Below, piece after piece: positions 56,968 to 64,000 of a stretch of DNA of 64,000 nt (position 1 is the stretch's first letter; each line of letters starts with the position of its first letter). Position numbers and translations under genes: made by a program. This DNA comes from CAVTWJ01 sp964525605 (GTDB taxonomy: Bacteria; Oederibacteriota; Muellerivitia; Muellerivitales; Muellerivitaceae), in contig CAZGKT010000004.1 of assembly GCA_964525605.1 (NCBI GenBank), positions 1 to 64,000 on the forward strand, given 5' to 3'. The notes beneath the pieces are model-generated. The model saw only the letters and a program-made list of their open reading frames with translations. It was not told the DNA's origin and searched no databases.

Positions 56968-57837
56968 TTAAGCCAACGCTAAGAGCATAATTCCAATAAC
57001 AACCAATAAAGTTCCGCTGAAAACCTTCGGTCCCTGCGAAAGCGGAAGTTCTTTGAACACAAAGAGCGACCAGGCCGCGTAAACCAGCGCGTTGGAATTG
57101 ATAATGGGAACTGCCCGCGCCAAACCCAACTCTCCGATGGATTGAAGAAAGAAGGTGGTTCCCAAGGCCCAAAGCATCGAGGTGCCTAAACCTAATCCGA
57201 CATCCTTCCAACCGAATCTTGGTTTCGCGGCCAGAAGCCCCAACCCCAACCCGGTGATCGCCCCTCCCAACATCAAACCTGTAAGAATATCCATCGAGTT
57301 CAGAGATGGTTCGGGCCGGAACATTTGAAGGGCCTTCACCGGCGTGAAATAGGTTCCCCAGAAGATGCTGGCTAAACAGCTATAGAGAACGCCCATTTTC
57401 AGATTCCCTTCTTTTGAAGGAACGGCGGAAGCCTTCGCGACCCACCAGGCGCCCAAAAAAAGAAGCACCCCCCCCGCGAAAATGAGCCCATAGGCTCTCA
57501 TTCCCGAAGCCTCGTGGAAAAGCGCCAGCCCCAGGGCAATATTGAAGAACGAGTTAAAGTTGAAGATGACCGCCGCCTTGGCCAGGCTGATCTCGCCTAG
57601 GGAGAGATTGCCAAAGGTTTGCCCCAATCCCCAGACCAGACCGGCCCCCAGCGATCCCCAGAACCAAAGCGGATGGACCCAAAGTGATTTCAAGGAATCG
57701 ATTCGAAAAAACTCGAGCACCAGCATTCCGATGGCCATATAGGGGAAAAAAGAGAGCCCTTTATTTTCCGAAAACCGGGCGGGAACCAGGTAGCTTCCAA
57801 TACAAAAGAAAGCCCCCAGCGCGTAAAGATAACCCAT
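56968..57837 (-). CDS. GRP/DMT-type ten-helix transporter
   Basis: This protein of about 289 residues starts at MGYLYALGAFFCIGSYLVPA (AGGA nine bases upstream). Ten hydrophobic helices in two homologous halves: the first half starts with this segment, the second with GVLYSCLASIFWGTYFTPVK. Repeated blocks LGEISLAKAAVIFNFNSFFN and IGELGLARAVPIINSNALVY mark the two half-repeats. The pattern resembles GRP/RhaT-like sugar permeases in the drug/metabolite superfamily. The substrate is not predictable, perhaps a sugar. The previous gene in this direction is an MFS protein gene at some distance with a repeat between. Confidence 0.85.
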   Translation of the reverse strand: MGYLYALGAFFCIGSYLVPARFSENKGLSFFPYMAIGMLVLEFFRIDSLKSLWVHPLWFWGSLGAGLVWGLGQTFGNLSLGEISLAKAAVIFNFNSFFNIALGLALFHEASGMRAYGLIFAGGVLLFLGAWWVAKASAVPSKEGNLKMGVLYSCLASIFWGTYFTPVKALQMFRPEPSLNSMDILTGLMLGGAITGLGLGLLAAKPRFGWKDVGLGLGTSMLWALGTTFFLQSIGELGLARAVPIINSNALVYAAWSLFVFKELPLSQGPKVFSGTLLVVIGIMLLALA

Positions 57838-57862
57838 GAAGACGTTCCTTGGAAACAAATCT

Positions 57863-57947
57863 CACCGCGAAGACGCGGAGGAAAGCAGATATAAAGATTT
57901 AGGTTAAGACTAAAAAGATATTCTTGGTGTCTCCGCGTCTCCGCGGT
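57863..57947. repeat. dispersed hairpin repeat (CCGCG word)
   Basis: CACCGCGAAGACGCGGAG on the left and CTCCGCGTCTCCGCGGT on the right form the outer stem of a hairpin with about 50 bases between. The element lies between two transporter genes and has the same build as those at 34494 and 61872 with other words. Confidence 0.85.
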
Positions 57948-57958
57948 TAATGTTGTTT

Positions 57959-59326
57959 TTACCCGTTCGTCGTTCCTAAAACCGGCGACAGGGTAGCAGA
58001 TACCTTCCGAAGCAGGAAGAAATTCAAAATCCTCAACACCCCCAACAACCCCAACAGGGCCACCGGCGATACGCGTCCATAGAGAAAAGCTCCCAGAAAC
58101 CCTGAGGCGGCAATGCCCAGTTTGATGAGGGCGTAGGAAGCCGCCACCACCTTGGCCCTTTCTTTTTCCTCAATGATGTTCATCCATACTGCGGCCGTGA
58201 CCGAATTGTAAAGCGCCCCCGCGACGGCTCCCAGCCCCGTGCTGGCAAGCGCGAATAGAAGCACATTATCCGAACCCTGGACCGCGAATAACAAAACCGC
58301 AATGGACGAAAGCCAAAACAACTGGTCGATTCCCAAAATTCCAACCACCTGCTTTTCGCTCAAATTCGGGATGACGATGAATAAGAACAGGCCCGCCACA
58401 TAAGCCGAAACCAGGGGCAACACCGAAAGGTAAGAATCTTTCAAACCCAGGTAATTGACGATATAGAGAGCGGAATAAACTGCCCAGACAGCGATGATCC
58501 ATTCATCAATGAATTTGGAGAACAGAAAAACCCTTGAGGCCTTTTGTTGGAAGTACACCTTCATGGAATCCATGTATTGGCGCCAGGCCTGGGCGAAGGC
58601 CAGCCGCCAGGTTTCGGCCTTCTTCTCGAAAATAATGGATGGCGGCAGATACCTCCACCGCAGGAAAATTCCAAGCGCGACCATGGCGGCGAAAAACCAG
58701 TACATCTCGCGATTGGCCTGTAAGAAACCCCTTCGTGAAATCCAATAACCTCCGATCAACGACATAAAAAGAAGCGAGGGCATCATGTTGACCAGTTGAA
58801 GCACCGTAATGACCGACGCCTTCTTGGATTTCTCCACGTTCTCTACCACGAGGGATTGGTAGGGCGGGGTCGAGCCAGCGTTGGTGGCGAGAAAACAAAT
58901 GGCCGCCAGGCACCACCATTTGCTGTCCGCCAGGGCCAGACAAAGGCAGTAACCGCCCCAACTCAACATATCAAACGAGACCAATGTTTTTTTGCGTCCC
59001 CAAACATCCGAAAGGTATCCACCCAAAAAATATCCAATAGGGCTGATCACCTGGAGAAGGGTCTGGTAAACCCCGATCTCGGTCTTGGAAAGCCCCAACT
59101 GCACCATGTAAAGGCTGGTGTATTGGGAGAACATGACGATGGGGATGACCCACAAGACCCCTGCGTAAATGGTGACGGCTTGAACCGGGGCCAGTTCCGT
59201 AAACATTTGCCCGACTTTTTGGCCCTGCTGGCCTAAAAGGTTGATGGGTTTTTTGAGGAGCAGCTCATAACCCTCTTCGCCCGCGTCGCGAAGAGAAGAA
59301 AGGAATGATAAAAAAGGTTGAAACAT
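57959..59326 (-). CDS. major facilitator superfamily transporter
   Basis: This 455-residue protein has about twelve helices. The loop between helices 2 and 3 carries the MFS signature GGYLSDVWGRKKTLVSFDML. ESLVV-like and GSTPPYQSLVVENVEKSKKA blocks between helices 4 and 5 fit drug or solute exporters. The N-terminal 50 residues (LRDAGEEGYELLLKKPINLL) form a cytoplasmic extension. Substrate unknown. An ATG follows a short leader with no other gene close by upstream. Confidence 0.88.
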   Translation of the reverse strand: MFQPFLSFLSSLRDAGEEGYELLLKKPINLLGQQGQKVGQMFTELAPVQAVTIYAGVLWVIPIVMFSQYTSLYMVQLGLSKTEIGVYQTLLQVISPIGYFLGGYLSDVWGRKKTLVSFDMLSWGGYCLCLALADSKWWCLAAICFLATNAGSTPPYQSLVVENVEKSKKASVITVLQLVNMMPSLLFMSLIGGYWISRRGFLQANREMYWFFAAMVALGIFLRWRYLPPSIIFEKKAETWRLAFAQAWRQYMDSMKVYFQQKASRVFLFSKFIDEWIIAVWAVYSALYIVNYLGLKDSYLSVLPLVSAYVAGLFLFIVIPNLSEKQVVGILGIDQLFWLSSIAVLLFAVQGSDNVLLFALASTGLGAVAGALYNSVTAAVWMNIIEEKERAKVVAASYALIKLGIAASGFLGAFLYGRVSPVALLGLLGVLRILNFFLLRKVSATLSPVLGTTNG

Positions 59327-59514
59327 GTGGTTCCTCGGGTCGAATGGAAAGGGGGCATTTTAGCAGGTCAGGAAAAAACGCAAGCAGGCAACTGCTTTGG
59401 AAGGGGTATCAGAAAACGCTTTTATGCCAGAAAGGGGGGTTTTGAAATCCCGAATGCTGTATTTTCATTTGTTGGTTTTGATCTACTATCGCGAAAAATG
59501 ATTAATTTTAAAAT

Positions 59515-59994
59515 TCACTGATGGCAGTCTGTTTGAACCAACCGTCTATCTTTCGGAAATTTCTTCCACCCGTTCTGCTCCGCGTATTCCAAAACAAGGG
59601 GAAGTCTTTGGTCCAACATTCGCTTCCAACCAGGGGCCATGATCTTCTTTAGGATGATCCCCCTCAAGCCCATCAAACCATCATGAACCAGTGAGAGTCT
59701 GGTTCCCTTTCCTTCCTTCTTCAATGTCCAGGTGATGATAAACGGGTCTTTACCCTCGTCGTTTCCGCATTGGCTCCAGGAAAGTTTGGAGAACCTCTTC
59801 ATTTCTAACACTTCGCAACGAGCGATCCCATCCCAGCCCGCCATAGGCTTTGCCCGCATCTGGAATTTGTGGCCCACCTTTGGCTTGAAGTCGTTCTTCA
59901 TTAGCCACTGGTCGATGGATTCATTCTGGGTAAGTGCCTTCCATACATGTTCGACCGGATAGGGATAAAGGGTGTCCATCTCGATCTTGGCCAC
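59515..59994 (-). CDS. SRPBCC (AHSA1-like) domain protein
   Basis: This 159-residue protein has the START-like fold: MAKIEMDTLYPYPVEHVWKA, LTQNESIDQWLMKNDFKPKV, then HKFQMRAKPMAGWDGIARCE and the terminal helix AEQNGWKKFP. AHSA1-type proteins bind hydrophobic ligands or assist chaperones; the function is unknown. It is two bases from the 67-residue protein gene upstream, so both are coupled. Confidence 0.9.
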   Translation of the reverse strand: MAKIEMDTLYPYPVEHVWKALTQNESIDQWLMKNDFKPKVGHKFQMRAKPMAGWDGIARCEVLEMKRFSKLSWSQCGNDEGKDPFIITWTLKKEGKGTRLSLVHDGLMGLRGIILKKIMAPGWKRMLDQRLPLVLEYAEQNGWKKFPKDRRLVQTDCHQ

Positions 59995-59996
59995 GG

Positions 59997-60200
59997 TCAG
60001 TACCTCAAATTCCCCCGCCGCTCCACCAACACACCTTGCAGAATGTAATCCTTTTTCGGGTGGCTGGAATTGCTCAGGGCCTTATGGGTTTCCTTGGACA
60101 AGATAATTCCGATTCCGTTACGGCGCCATTTCTGAAGTTTTTTCTCCGCCTTGAACAATTCATCCAAAAGTTCATGGGCTGTTTTTTCGGTCATTTCCAT
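59997..60200 (-). CDS. 67-residue hypothetical protein
   Basis: This short helical protein begins MEMTEKTAHELLDELFKAEK and continues KLQKWRRNGIGIILSKETHK. The end, SHPKKDYILQGVLVERRGNL, looks like a beta strand. I recognise no family. The gene lies between rimI (20 bases upstream) and the SRPBCC gene in one probable transcript. Confidence 0.5.
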   Translation of the reverse strand: MEMTEKTAHELLDELFKAEKKLQKWRRNGIGIILSKETHKALSNSSHPKKDYILQGVLVERRGNLRY

Positions 60201-60220
60201 AACGTCCTCCCTTTTTTAAA

Positions 60221-60682
60221 TCACCCAAACGGCGGGGCCTGGGCCTCCGCGATTTCACGGATCATCACAACCGCGTCTTCCTGGTTATCACTGTAGTATT
60301 TCTTTCGGATTGCCACCATTCGGAAACCGCATTTTTCGTAAAGCCTCCGGCCCGCCGCGTTTCCATCCCTCACTTCCAAGGTCGCCAGGCGGGCGCCCTT
60401 TTGGGCGGCATAAGAAAGAAAATGATCCATCATCCGCTTCCCCAATCCCCGGTTGCGAAAGGCGGGTGACACGGCCACGGTGATGATATGGGCTTCCTCG
60501 GGCGCTTCCCAATAACCGACATAGCCGGCCAGGGCGCCGTCTTCCTCGATGACGAAATAATTGGCCTGGGTGCGTTTCAACTCTTCCTCAAAGAGTTCTT
60601 TGGACCAGGGCGAGGGCATGGAGACTTTTTCAATGGCGACGACCTTGTCCAAGTCGGCCAGGAGCATGGGTCGAAAGATCAT
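60221..60682 (-). CDS. rimI: ribosomal-protein-alanine N-acetyltransferase
   Basis: This 153-residue GNAT protein has MLLADLDKVVAIEKVSMPSP (the RimI-type start), then AHIITVAVSPAFRNRGLGKR with the acetyl-CoA loop, and RLATLEVRDGNAAGRRLYEK then CGFRMVAIRKKYYSDNQEDA. RimI acetylates the N-terminus of S18. It overlaps tsaB by 4 bases, the usual arrangement of rimI with the tRNA threonylcarbamoyladenosine genes. Confidence 0.94.
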   Translation of the reverse strand: MIFRPMLLADLDKVVAIEKVSMPSPWSKELFEEELKRTQANYFVIEEDGALAGYVGYWEAPEEAHIITVAVSPAFRNRGLGKRMMDHFLSYAAQKGARLATLEVRDGNAAGRRLYEKCGFRMVAIRKKYYSDNQEDAVVMIREIAEAQAPPFG

Positions 60683-61374
60683 TGGGGCGGTCGGTTCTCA
60701 TCCACGGCCGGAGGCCTGAGATATAGAGGCTTCAATTGATCCAAGGTGGGGCGCAGGCCCGATTGCCATTGGCGGTAGGCGATGCGGGCGATGCTCATGG
60801 CGCTGGGCTGGTGCTGGGCGTTGAAGGCGAAGAGGCCCCGGGTGCCCAGGCTTTCATGTATAAACTTCTCGTATTTCAATGCCCCCGGCCCCACGATCCA
60901 GGCGCGGTCCTGAATCAGGGCTTCGAGCCGGTCAATCCCGAGGATAGTGGGAGGGCTAAGGGCCCGAAAGCCGCCTTCGTCGATATGGTAATGACCCACG
61001 AAACATTCGCCCCGTTGGGCATCCACCAGACACAAGGCCTCGCCGGTCAGGGTGGCATGGAGCAGGTTCTCGGCCAGCCCGTCCAGCGTCGGGATGCCGA
61101 AGGTGAGAAGGTTGGACGGGAGGCATAGCCCCTCGGCCGTGGCTATCCCCACCCGAATCCCAGTGAAACTGCCGGGCCCTATCGAGACCGCCACCGCGGA
61201 AAGATCCGCGGCCGTCAGGTCCCTTTCTTTTAAAAGGGCTTCCATGGCGGGAATCAGCGTGACCGAGCTTTCCCAATCCGCCGGCAGGTGGCATTCGGAT
61301 AGCTCCTCGCCGGTGATGATATCCAGCAGGGCGACGCTTGAGATTCGAGTGGAAACTTCTATGGCGGCCAGCAA
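60679..61374 (-). CDS. tsaB: tRNA threonylcarbamoyladenosine biosynthesis protein TsaB
   Basis: This 231-residue protein has MLAAIEVSTRISSVALLDI as the ASKHA N-terminus, SIGPGSFTGIRVGIATAEGL as the family hallmark, and LVDAQRGECFVGHY. TsaB helps TsaD and TsaE make t6A at position 37 of ANN-reading tRNAs. It overlaps tsaE by 16 bases upstream and rimI by 4 bases downstream. Confidence 0.96.
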   Translation of the reverse strand: MLAAIEVSTRISSVALLDIITGEELSECHLPADWESSVTLIPAMEALLKERDLTAADLSAVAVSIGPGSFTGIRVGIATAEGLCLPSNLLTFGIPTLDGLAENLLHATLTGEALCLVDAQRGECFVGHYHIDEGGFRALSPPTILGIDRLEALIQDRAWIVGPGALKYEKFIHESLGTRGLFAFNAQHQPSAMSIARIAYRQWQSGLRPTLDQLKPLYLRPPAVDENRPPQ

Positions 61375-61832
61375 CGTACCAACTCCTCTATTCGCGGGAT
61401 GGTTTCGGGTTGATCGGCTTCGACAATGATACGGCGGCTTTGAGGTCCGAGGGTCTCAAATACCATCCGGATGGTATTGGGAGGAAGCAATCGGGGGTAT
61501 TTGTCGCCCCATTCCACCGCCACCACGCCTCCCCTTTCGGTCCACTCGCTAAAACCCAGATCCTGAACTTCCTGGGCGTGTTCCAGCCGGTACCAATCGA
61601 AATGATAAAGGGAAAGCCGGCCCTGGTAGATGTGTTGGAGGCTAAAGGTGGGGGAAGTCACGGTGCTTTCAACGCCCAGCCCTTGAGCAAAACCCTTGAC
61701 CCAGAGGGTTTTCCCCGCCCCGAGGGGGCCGGACAAGCTCCAGACCTCTCCCGGCATGGCCTTTTCACCTATTAATTTGCCCAACTGGCTGGTTTGTTCG
61801 GGAGTTTCGCAAAGAAAACTGGAGGTCAACAA
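61359..61832 (-). CDS. tsaE: tRNA threonylcarbamoyladenosine biosynthesis ATPase TsaE
   Basis: This 157-residue protein has the P-loop WSLSGPLGAGKTLWVKGFAQ, SPTFSLQHIYQGRLSLYHFD with the switch Asp, and WTERGGVVAVEWGDKYPRLL with the Walker B Glu. TsaE is the ATPase of the t6A complex. It is the first gene of the tsaE-tsaB-rimI unit and lies behind a hairpin repeat. Confidence 0.96.
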   Translation of the reverse strand: MLTSSFLCETPEQTSQLGKLIGEKAMPGEVWSLSGPLGAGKTLWVKGFAQGLGVESTVTSPTFSLQHIYQGRLSLYHFDWYRLEHAQEVQDLGFSEWTERGGVVAVEWGDKYPRLLPPNTIRMVFETLGPQSRRIIVEADQPETIPRIEELVRCWPP

Positions 61833-61871
61833 GGTTTAAGGTCCTTCAATTCAGTTTCCAACAAGACTTTT

Positions 61872-61967
61872 TACCACCAAGACACCAAGACACCAAGAAA
61901 AGCAAAACCGTTTTTTATTTTCAGAATAGATTTTGCCGTTCTTGGTGTCTTCGTGTCTTGGTGGTGA
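61872..61967. repeat. dispersed hairpin repeat (ACCAAGAC word)
   Basis: CCACCAAGACACCAAGACAC and CAAG on the left are mirrored by CTTGGTGTCTTCGTGTCTTG and GTGGTGA on the right, about 50 bases apart. It lies between thiL and tsaE. Together with 34494 and 57863 it shows one design with different words. Confidence 0.88.
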
Positions 61968-61979
61968 ACAATTAGGTTT

Positions 61980-63056
61980 TCATTTATTTTGACCAAAATG
62001 GTCGTAACCCTGTTTCTTCAAAGGGGTTCTTTTTCCATCTTTGGAGATCAGGGTGATGCCCTTCGCCTGGGGGACCATGCGGCCGATGGATTTGACCGGA
62101 ACCCCGGTGGCGCCGGGCAGTTGAACCGCTTTTGAAATTTTGAGAACCGGCACGGTAAATAAAAGCTCGTAATCTTCACCGCCCGATAGGGCGAAGGAGA
62201 GGGCGTCCAGCCCTCTTTCGGCGCAAAAATGGGTCAGGGCAGGGGAAAGGGGGATCGCTTCTTCGTGGATTTCAGCGCCCACGCCCGATTCCTCGCACAG
62301 GTGATGGACCTCGCTCGAGAGCCCGTCCGAAATGTCGATGGCGGAGGTGGCGATTCCATCCACGGCCAGGGCTCGGCCCACGTTGAATCGGGGCACGGGA
62401 CAAAGGTGTTTCTTGACGAGGAGTGGTTCGGCATCCTTCCCCTTCGGAGATGGATTTTGCAAAGCGTAAAGCCCCGCCGACGAATCGCCGAGCGTGCCGG
62501 TCACCAAAAGGGCGTCGCCCGCTTTGGCGCGTGAACGGCGCAGGGCCTTTCCCTTTTCCACTTCACCGACCAGGGCCACATTTACCACGAACTTGTCGCT
62601 GGCCACCGTGTCGCCCCCCACTACCTGGGCGCCGTAGGACTCGCCCCATTCCTTCAGGCCGTCGTAGAAAGCCTCTATATCCCGCACGGGGAAGTTGGCG
62701 GGAACGCCCAGGGAAACCACCGCCACCGTGGGCTTGGCGCCCATGGCCGCGCAATCGCTGATGTTGACGGCCATGGTCTTGGCCCCTAATTGCCAGGGAG
62801 AAATGGTCTTGAAGTCGAAATGCTTTCCCTCAACCAGCATGTCGGTGGTGATGACCATTTCATGGCCGGGAGTGGATTTGAACAGGGCCGCGTCATCCCC
62901 GATGCCCATGAGGATATTGGGGTTGTTGGATTTCACGGCGGCGCGGATCTTTTCGATCAGGCCGAATTCGCCCAGTTCACCCAAGGTGGGGTTGGAACCG
63001 TTCCCGGGAGCTTGTTTTTTACGTCGTGTATCGCCCATTGATATCGATGTAACCAT
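61980..63056 (-). CDS. thiL: thiamine-monophosphate kinase
   Basis: This protein of up to 358 residues has FGLIEKIRAA, the metal/nucleotide site GIGDDAALFKSTPG, MVITTDMLVEGKHFDFKTIS, VVGGDTVASDKFVVNVALVG and AIDISDGLSSEVHHLCEESG. ThiL phosphorylates thiamine monophosphate to the active cofactor. The start may be at 63056 or at MGDTRRKKQA (63038). Both overlap the stop of argJ, so the two genes are translationally linked. Confidence 0.96.
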   Translation of the reverse strand: MVTSISMGDTRRKKQAPGNGSNPTLGELGEFGLIEKIRAAVKSNNPNILMGIGDDAALFKSTPGHEMVITTDMLVEGKHFDFKTISPWQLGAKTMAVNISDCAAMGAKPTVAVVSLGVPANFPVRDIEAFYDGLKEWGESYGAQVVGGDTVASDKFVVNVALVGEVEKGKALRRSRAKAGDALLVTGTLGDSSAGLYALQNPSPKGKDAEPLLVKKHLCPVPRFNVGRALAVDGIATSAIDISDGLSSEVHHLCEESGVGAEIHEEAIPLSPALTHFCAERGLDALSFALSGGEDYELLFTVPVLKISKAVQLPGATGVPVKSIGRMVPQAKGITLISKDGKRTPLKKQGYDHFGQNK

Positions 63057-64000
63057 CCGTCAGGTCGCAGGTATAGACGGTGGTTTTCCCCTTTCCCAAT
63101 TTCAAATCCACGATGATGGTCACGTCTTTTTGAAGCAGGATCTTTTTCAATTTCGCGCGCGACCAGCCCTTTCGCGGGGCGCCGTCATAGAGGCAATAAC
63201 CCCCGATGGAAACTTTCGCCTTGAATTCTTCCACAACCGCTCCCGAATAACCCACTGCCGTGAGAATTCGTCCCCAGTTGGGATCGGCCCCAAAAAGGGC
63301 CGTCTTGACCAGGGGGGAATGGGCGATGGCCTTGGCGGCCTTCAAGGCATCCGCGTCGTTTCGGGCCGATTGAACGGTAATGGTGACGAACTTGGTCGCC
63401 CCTTCCCCATCCCGAATCACCTCTTGGGCGAGATCCAGGCATACGGAACGGAGGGCCTTCACGAAGGACTGGTAATCCGAGTCCTGACGGGTGATGGACC
63501 TTCCCCCCGCCGCGCCATTGGCCAGGAGAACGACCGAATCACTGGGGGAAGTATCTCCATCCACCGTGATGCGGTTGAAGGACATTTCCACGGCTTCGTG
63601 CAGGACCTTTTCCAGCAGGGTTTGGGAAACCGCCGCGTCCGTCAACAGATACACCAGCATGGTCGCCAGGTTCGGATGGATCATGCCCGAACCCTTGGCA
63701 AAACCCGCCAGCCAGGCCTGACGCCCGCCCGAGATAAAGGGGCAGGCGCTGGTTTTGGTTTTGAGGTCTGTCGTCAGGATGGCTTTGGAAAAGTCTTCCC
63801 CTCCCGCGGGTGAAAGGGTTAAAACCCCCAGCCGAACGCCCTTTTTTATTTTTTCCCTCGGGATGGGCACGCCGATGACGCCCGTGGAATGAACTAATAC
63901 CTCATGGGCCGGCAGCCCCAAATGTTGGGCGGCCCACTTGGCCGTGTCCTCGACGTCCTTGTATCCCTGACGGCCGGTCAGGTCATTGGCATACTTGGTA
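63019..64000 (-). CDS. argJ: bifunctional ornithine acetyltransferase/N-acetylglutamate synthase, 5' end outside
   Basis: The visible 326 residues are the C-terminal four fifths of ArgJ. The frame continues to the window edge (KYANDLTGRQGYKDVEDTAK before the strand EVLVHSTGVIGVPI). The autocleavage site is GMIHPNLATMLVYLLTDAAV, where Thr of ATML becomes the N-terminus of the beta chain. NRITVDGDTSPSDSVVLLAN and GADPNWGRILTAVGYSG are the other family blocks. ArgJ transfers acetyl from N-acetylornithine to glutamate in arginine synthesis. The ATG at 63921 is internal. Confidence 0.95.
   Translation of the reverse strand, partial: TKYANDLTGRQGYKDVEDTAKWAAQHLGLPAHEVLVHSTGVIGVPIPREKIKKGVRLGVLTLSPAGGEDFSKAILTTDLKTKTSACPFISGGRQAWLAGFAKGSGMIHPNLATMLVYLLTDAAVSQTLLEKVLHEAVEMSFNRITVDGDTSPSDSVVLLANGAAGGRSITRQDSDYQSFVKALRSVCLDLAQEVIRDGEGATKFVTITVQSARNDADALKAAKAIAHSPLVKTALFGADPNWGRILTAVGYSGAVVEEFKAKVSIGGYCLYDGAPRKGWSRAKLKKILLQKDVTIIVDLKLGKGKTTVYTCDLTDGYIDINGRYTT

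Noticed and set aside
1..64000. tRNA, rRNA or known riboswitch
   Set aside because: No cloverleaf-like or rRNA-like sequence was recognised on reading, including upstream of thiL and the metal-uptake operon; a covariance-model scan would be needed to exclude small RNAs.

Overview
The window is a 64 kb stretch of a chromosome of moderate GC with mostly minus-strand operons. It comes from an uncultured, probably diderm (Gram-negative type) bacterium. Evidence for two membranes is a porin-like beta-barrel with signal peptide, several lipobox proteins (two of them with paired BamE/SmpA-like modules or PSPTP-type linkers) and a bactofilin with its M23 peptidase. A run of exactly 100 N at 56109-56208 shows that this is a scaffold, probably from a metagenome. 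I cannot fix the phylum: the core genes are too generic, and the accessory lipoproteins belong to no family I can name.

Layout. (1) 1-7.77 kb is an unusual accessory block. Nine transcription units, all on the minus strand, are separated by ten copies of one 30-nt palindrome, all in the same orientation, one copy per gap. The contents (small membrane proteins, secreted beta-propeller/TPR proteins, an RDD protein, a ParE/Phd toxin-antitoxin pair, a BamE-like lipoprotein) and the changing base composition resemble an integron cassette array. However, the palindrome does not have the attC core polarity and no integrase is seen. This is the best candidate for an undescribed system. (2) 7.9-9.9 kb holds a membrane metallophosphatase, then about 700 bp of peculiar nested repeats and a cysteine desulfurase gene fragment. 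(3) 9.8-19.4 kb has FkbM methyltransferase, two related lipoproteins, a cysteine desulfurase, an NHL-repeat lipoprotein, bactofilin plus M23 peptidase, and a hydrolase/peroxiredoxin-like pair. (4) 19.5-31.6 kb has polytopic glycosyltransferase-like proteins, a zinc/manganese uptake operon without its ATPase, an orphan TatA and a class C-type serine hydrolase. (5) 31.6-45.6 kb is housekeeping plus envelope: DNA polymerase I, a 2H phosphoesterase, ParA/ParB, a flippase-like protein, a B12-binding radical SAM enzyme with GT2, and Nnr. (6) 45.6-53.9 kb is acpS and a complete F-type ATP synthase operon (Z-I-B-E-F-H-A-G-D-C), preceded by a DUF3343 gene. The c subunit carries a sodium-type ion-binding signature. 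(7) 54-64 kb has bifunctional nuclease, AMMECR1/Memo pair, a gap-truncated DUF1802 gene, two transporters, RimI-TsaB-TsaE, ThiL and ArgJ (cut by the window edge).

Intergenic space carries several families of hairpin-forming repeats whose short words change in concert between copies (9.16-9.64, 14.7, 15.26, 34.5, 56.85, 57.86 and 61.87 kb). I found no tRNA, rRNA, CRISPR array, complete insertion sequence or phage.
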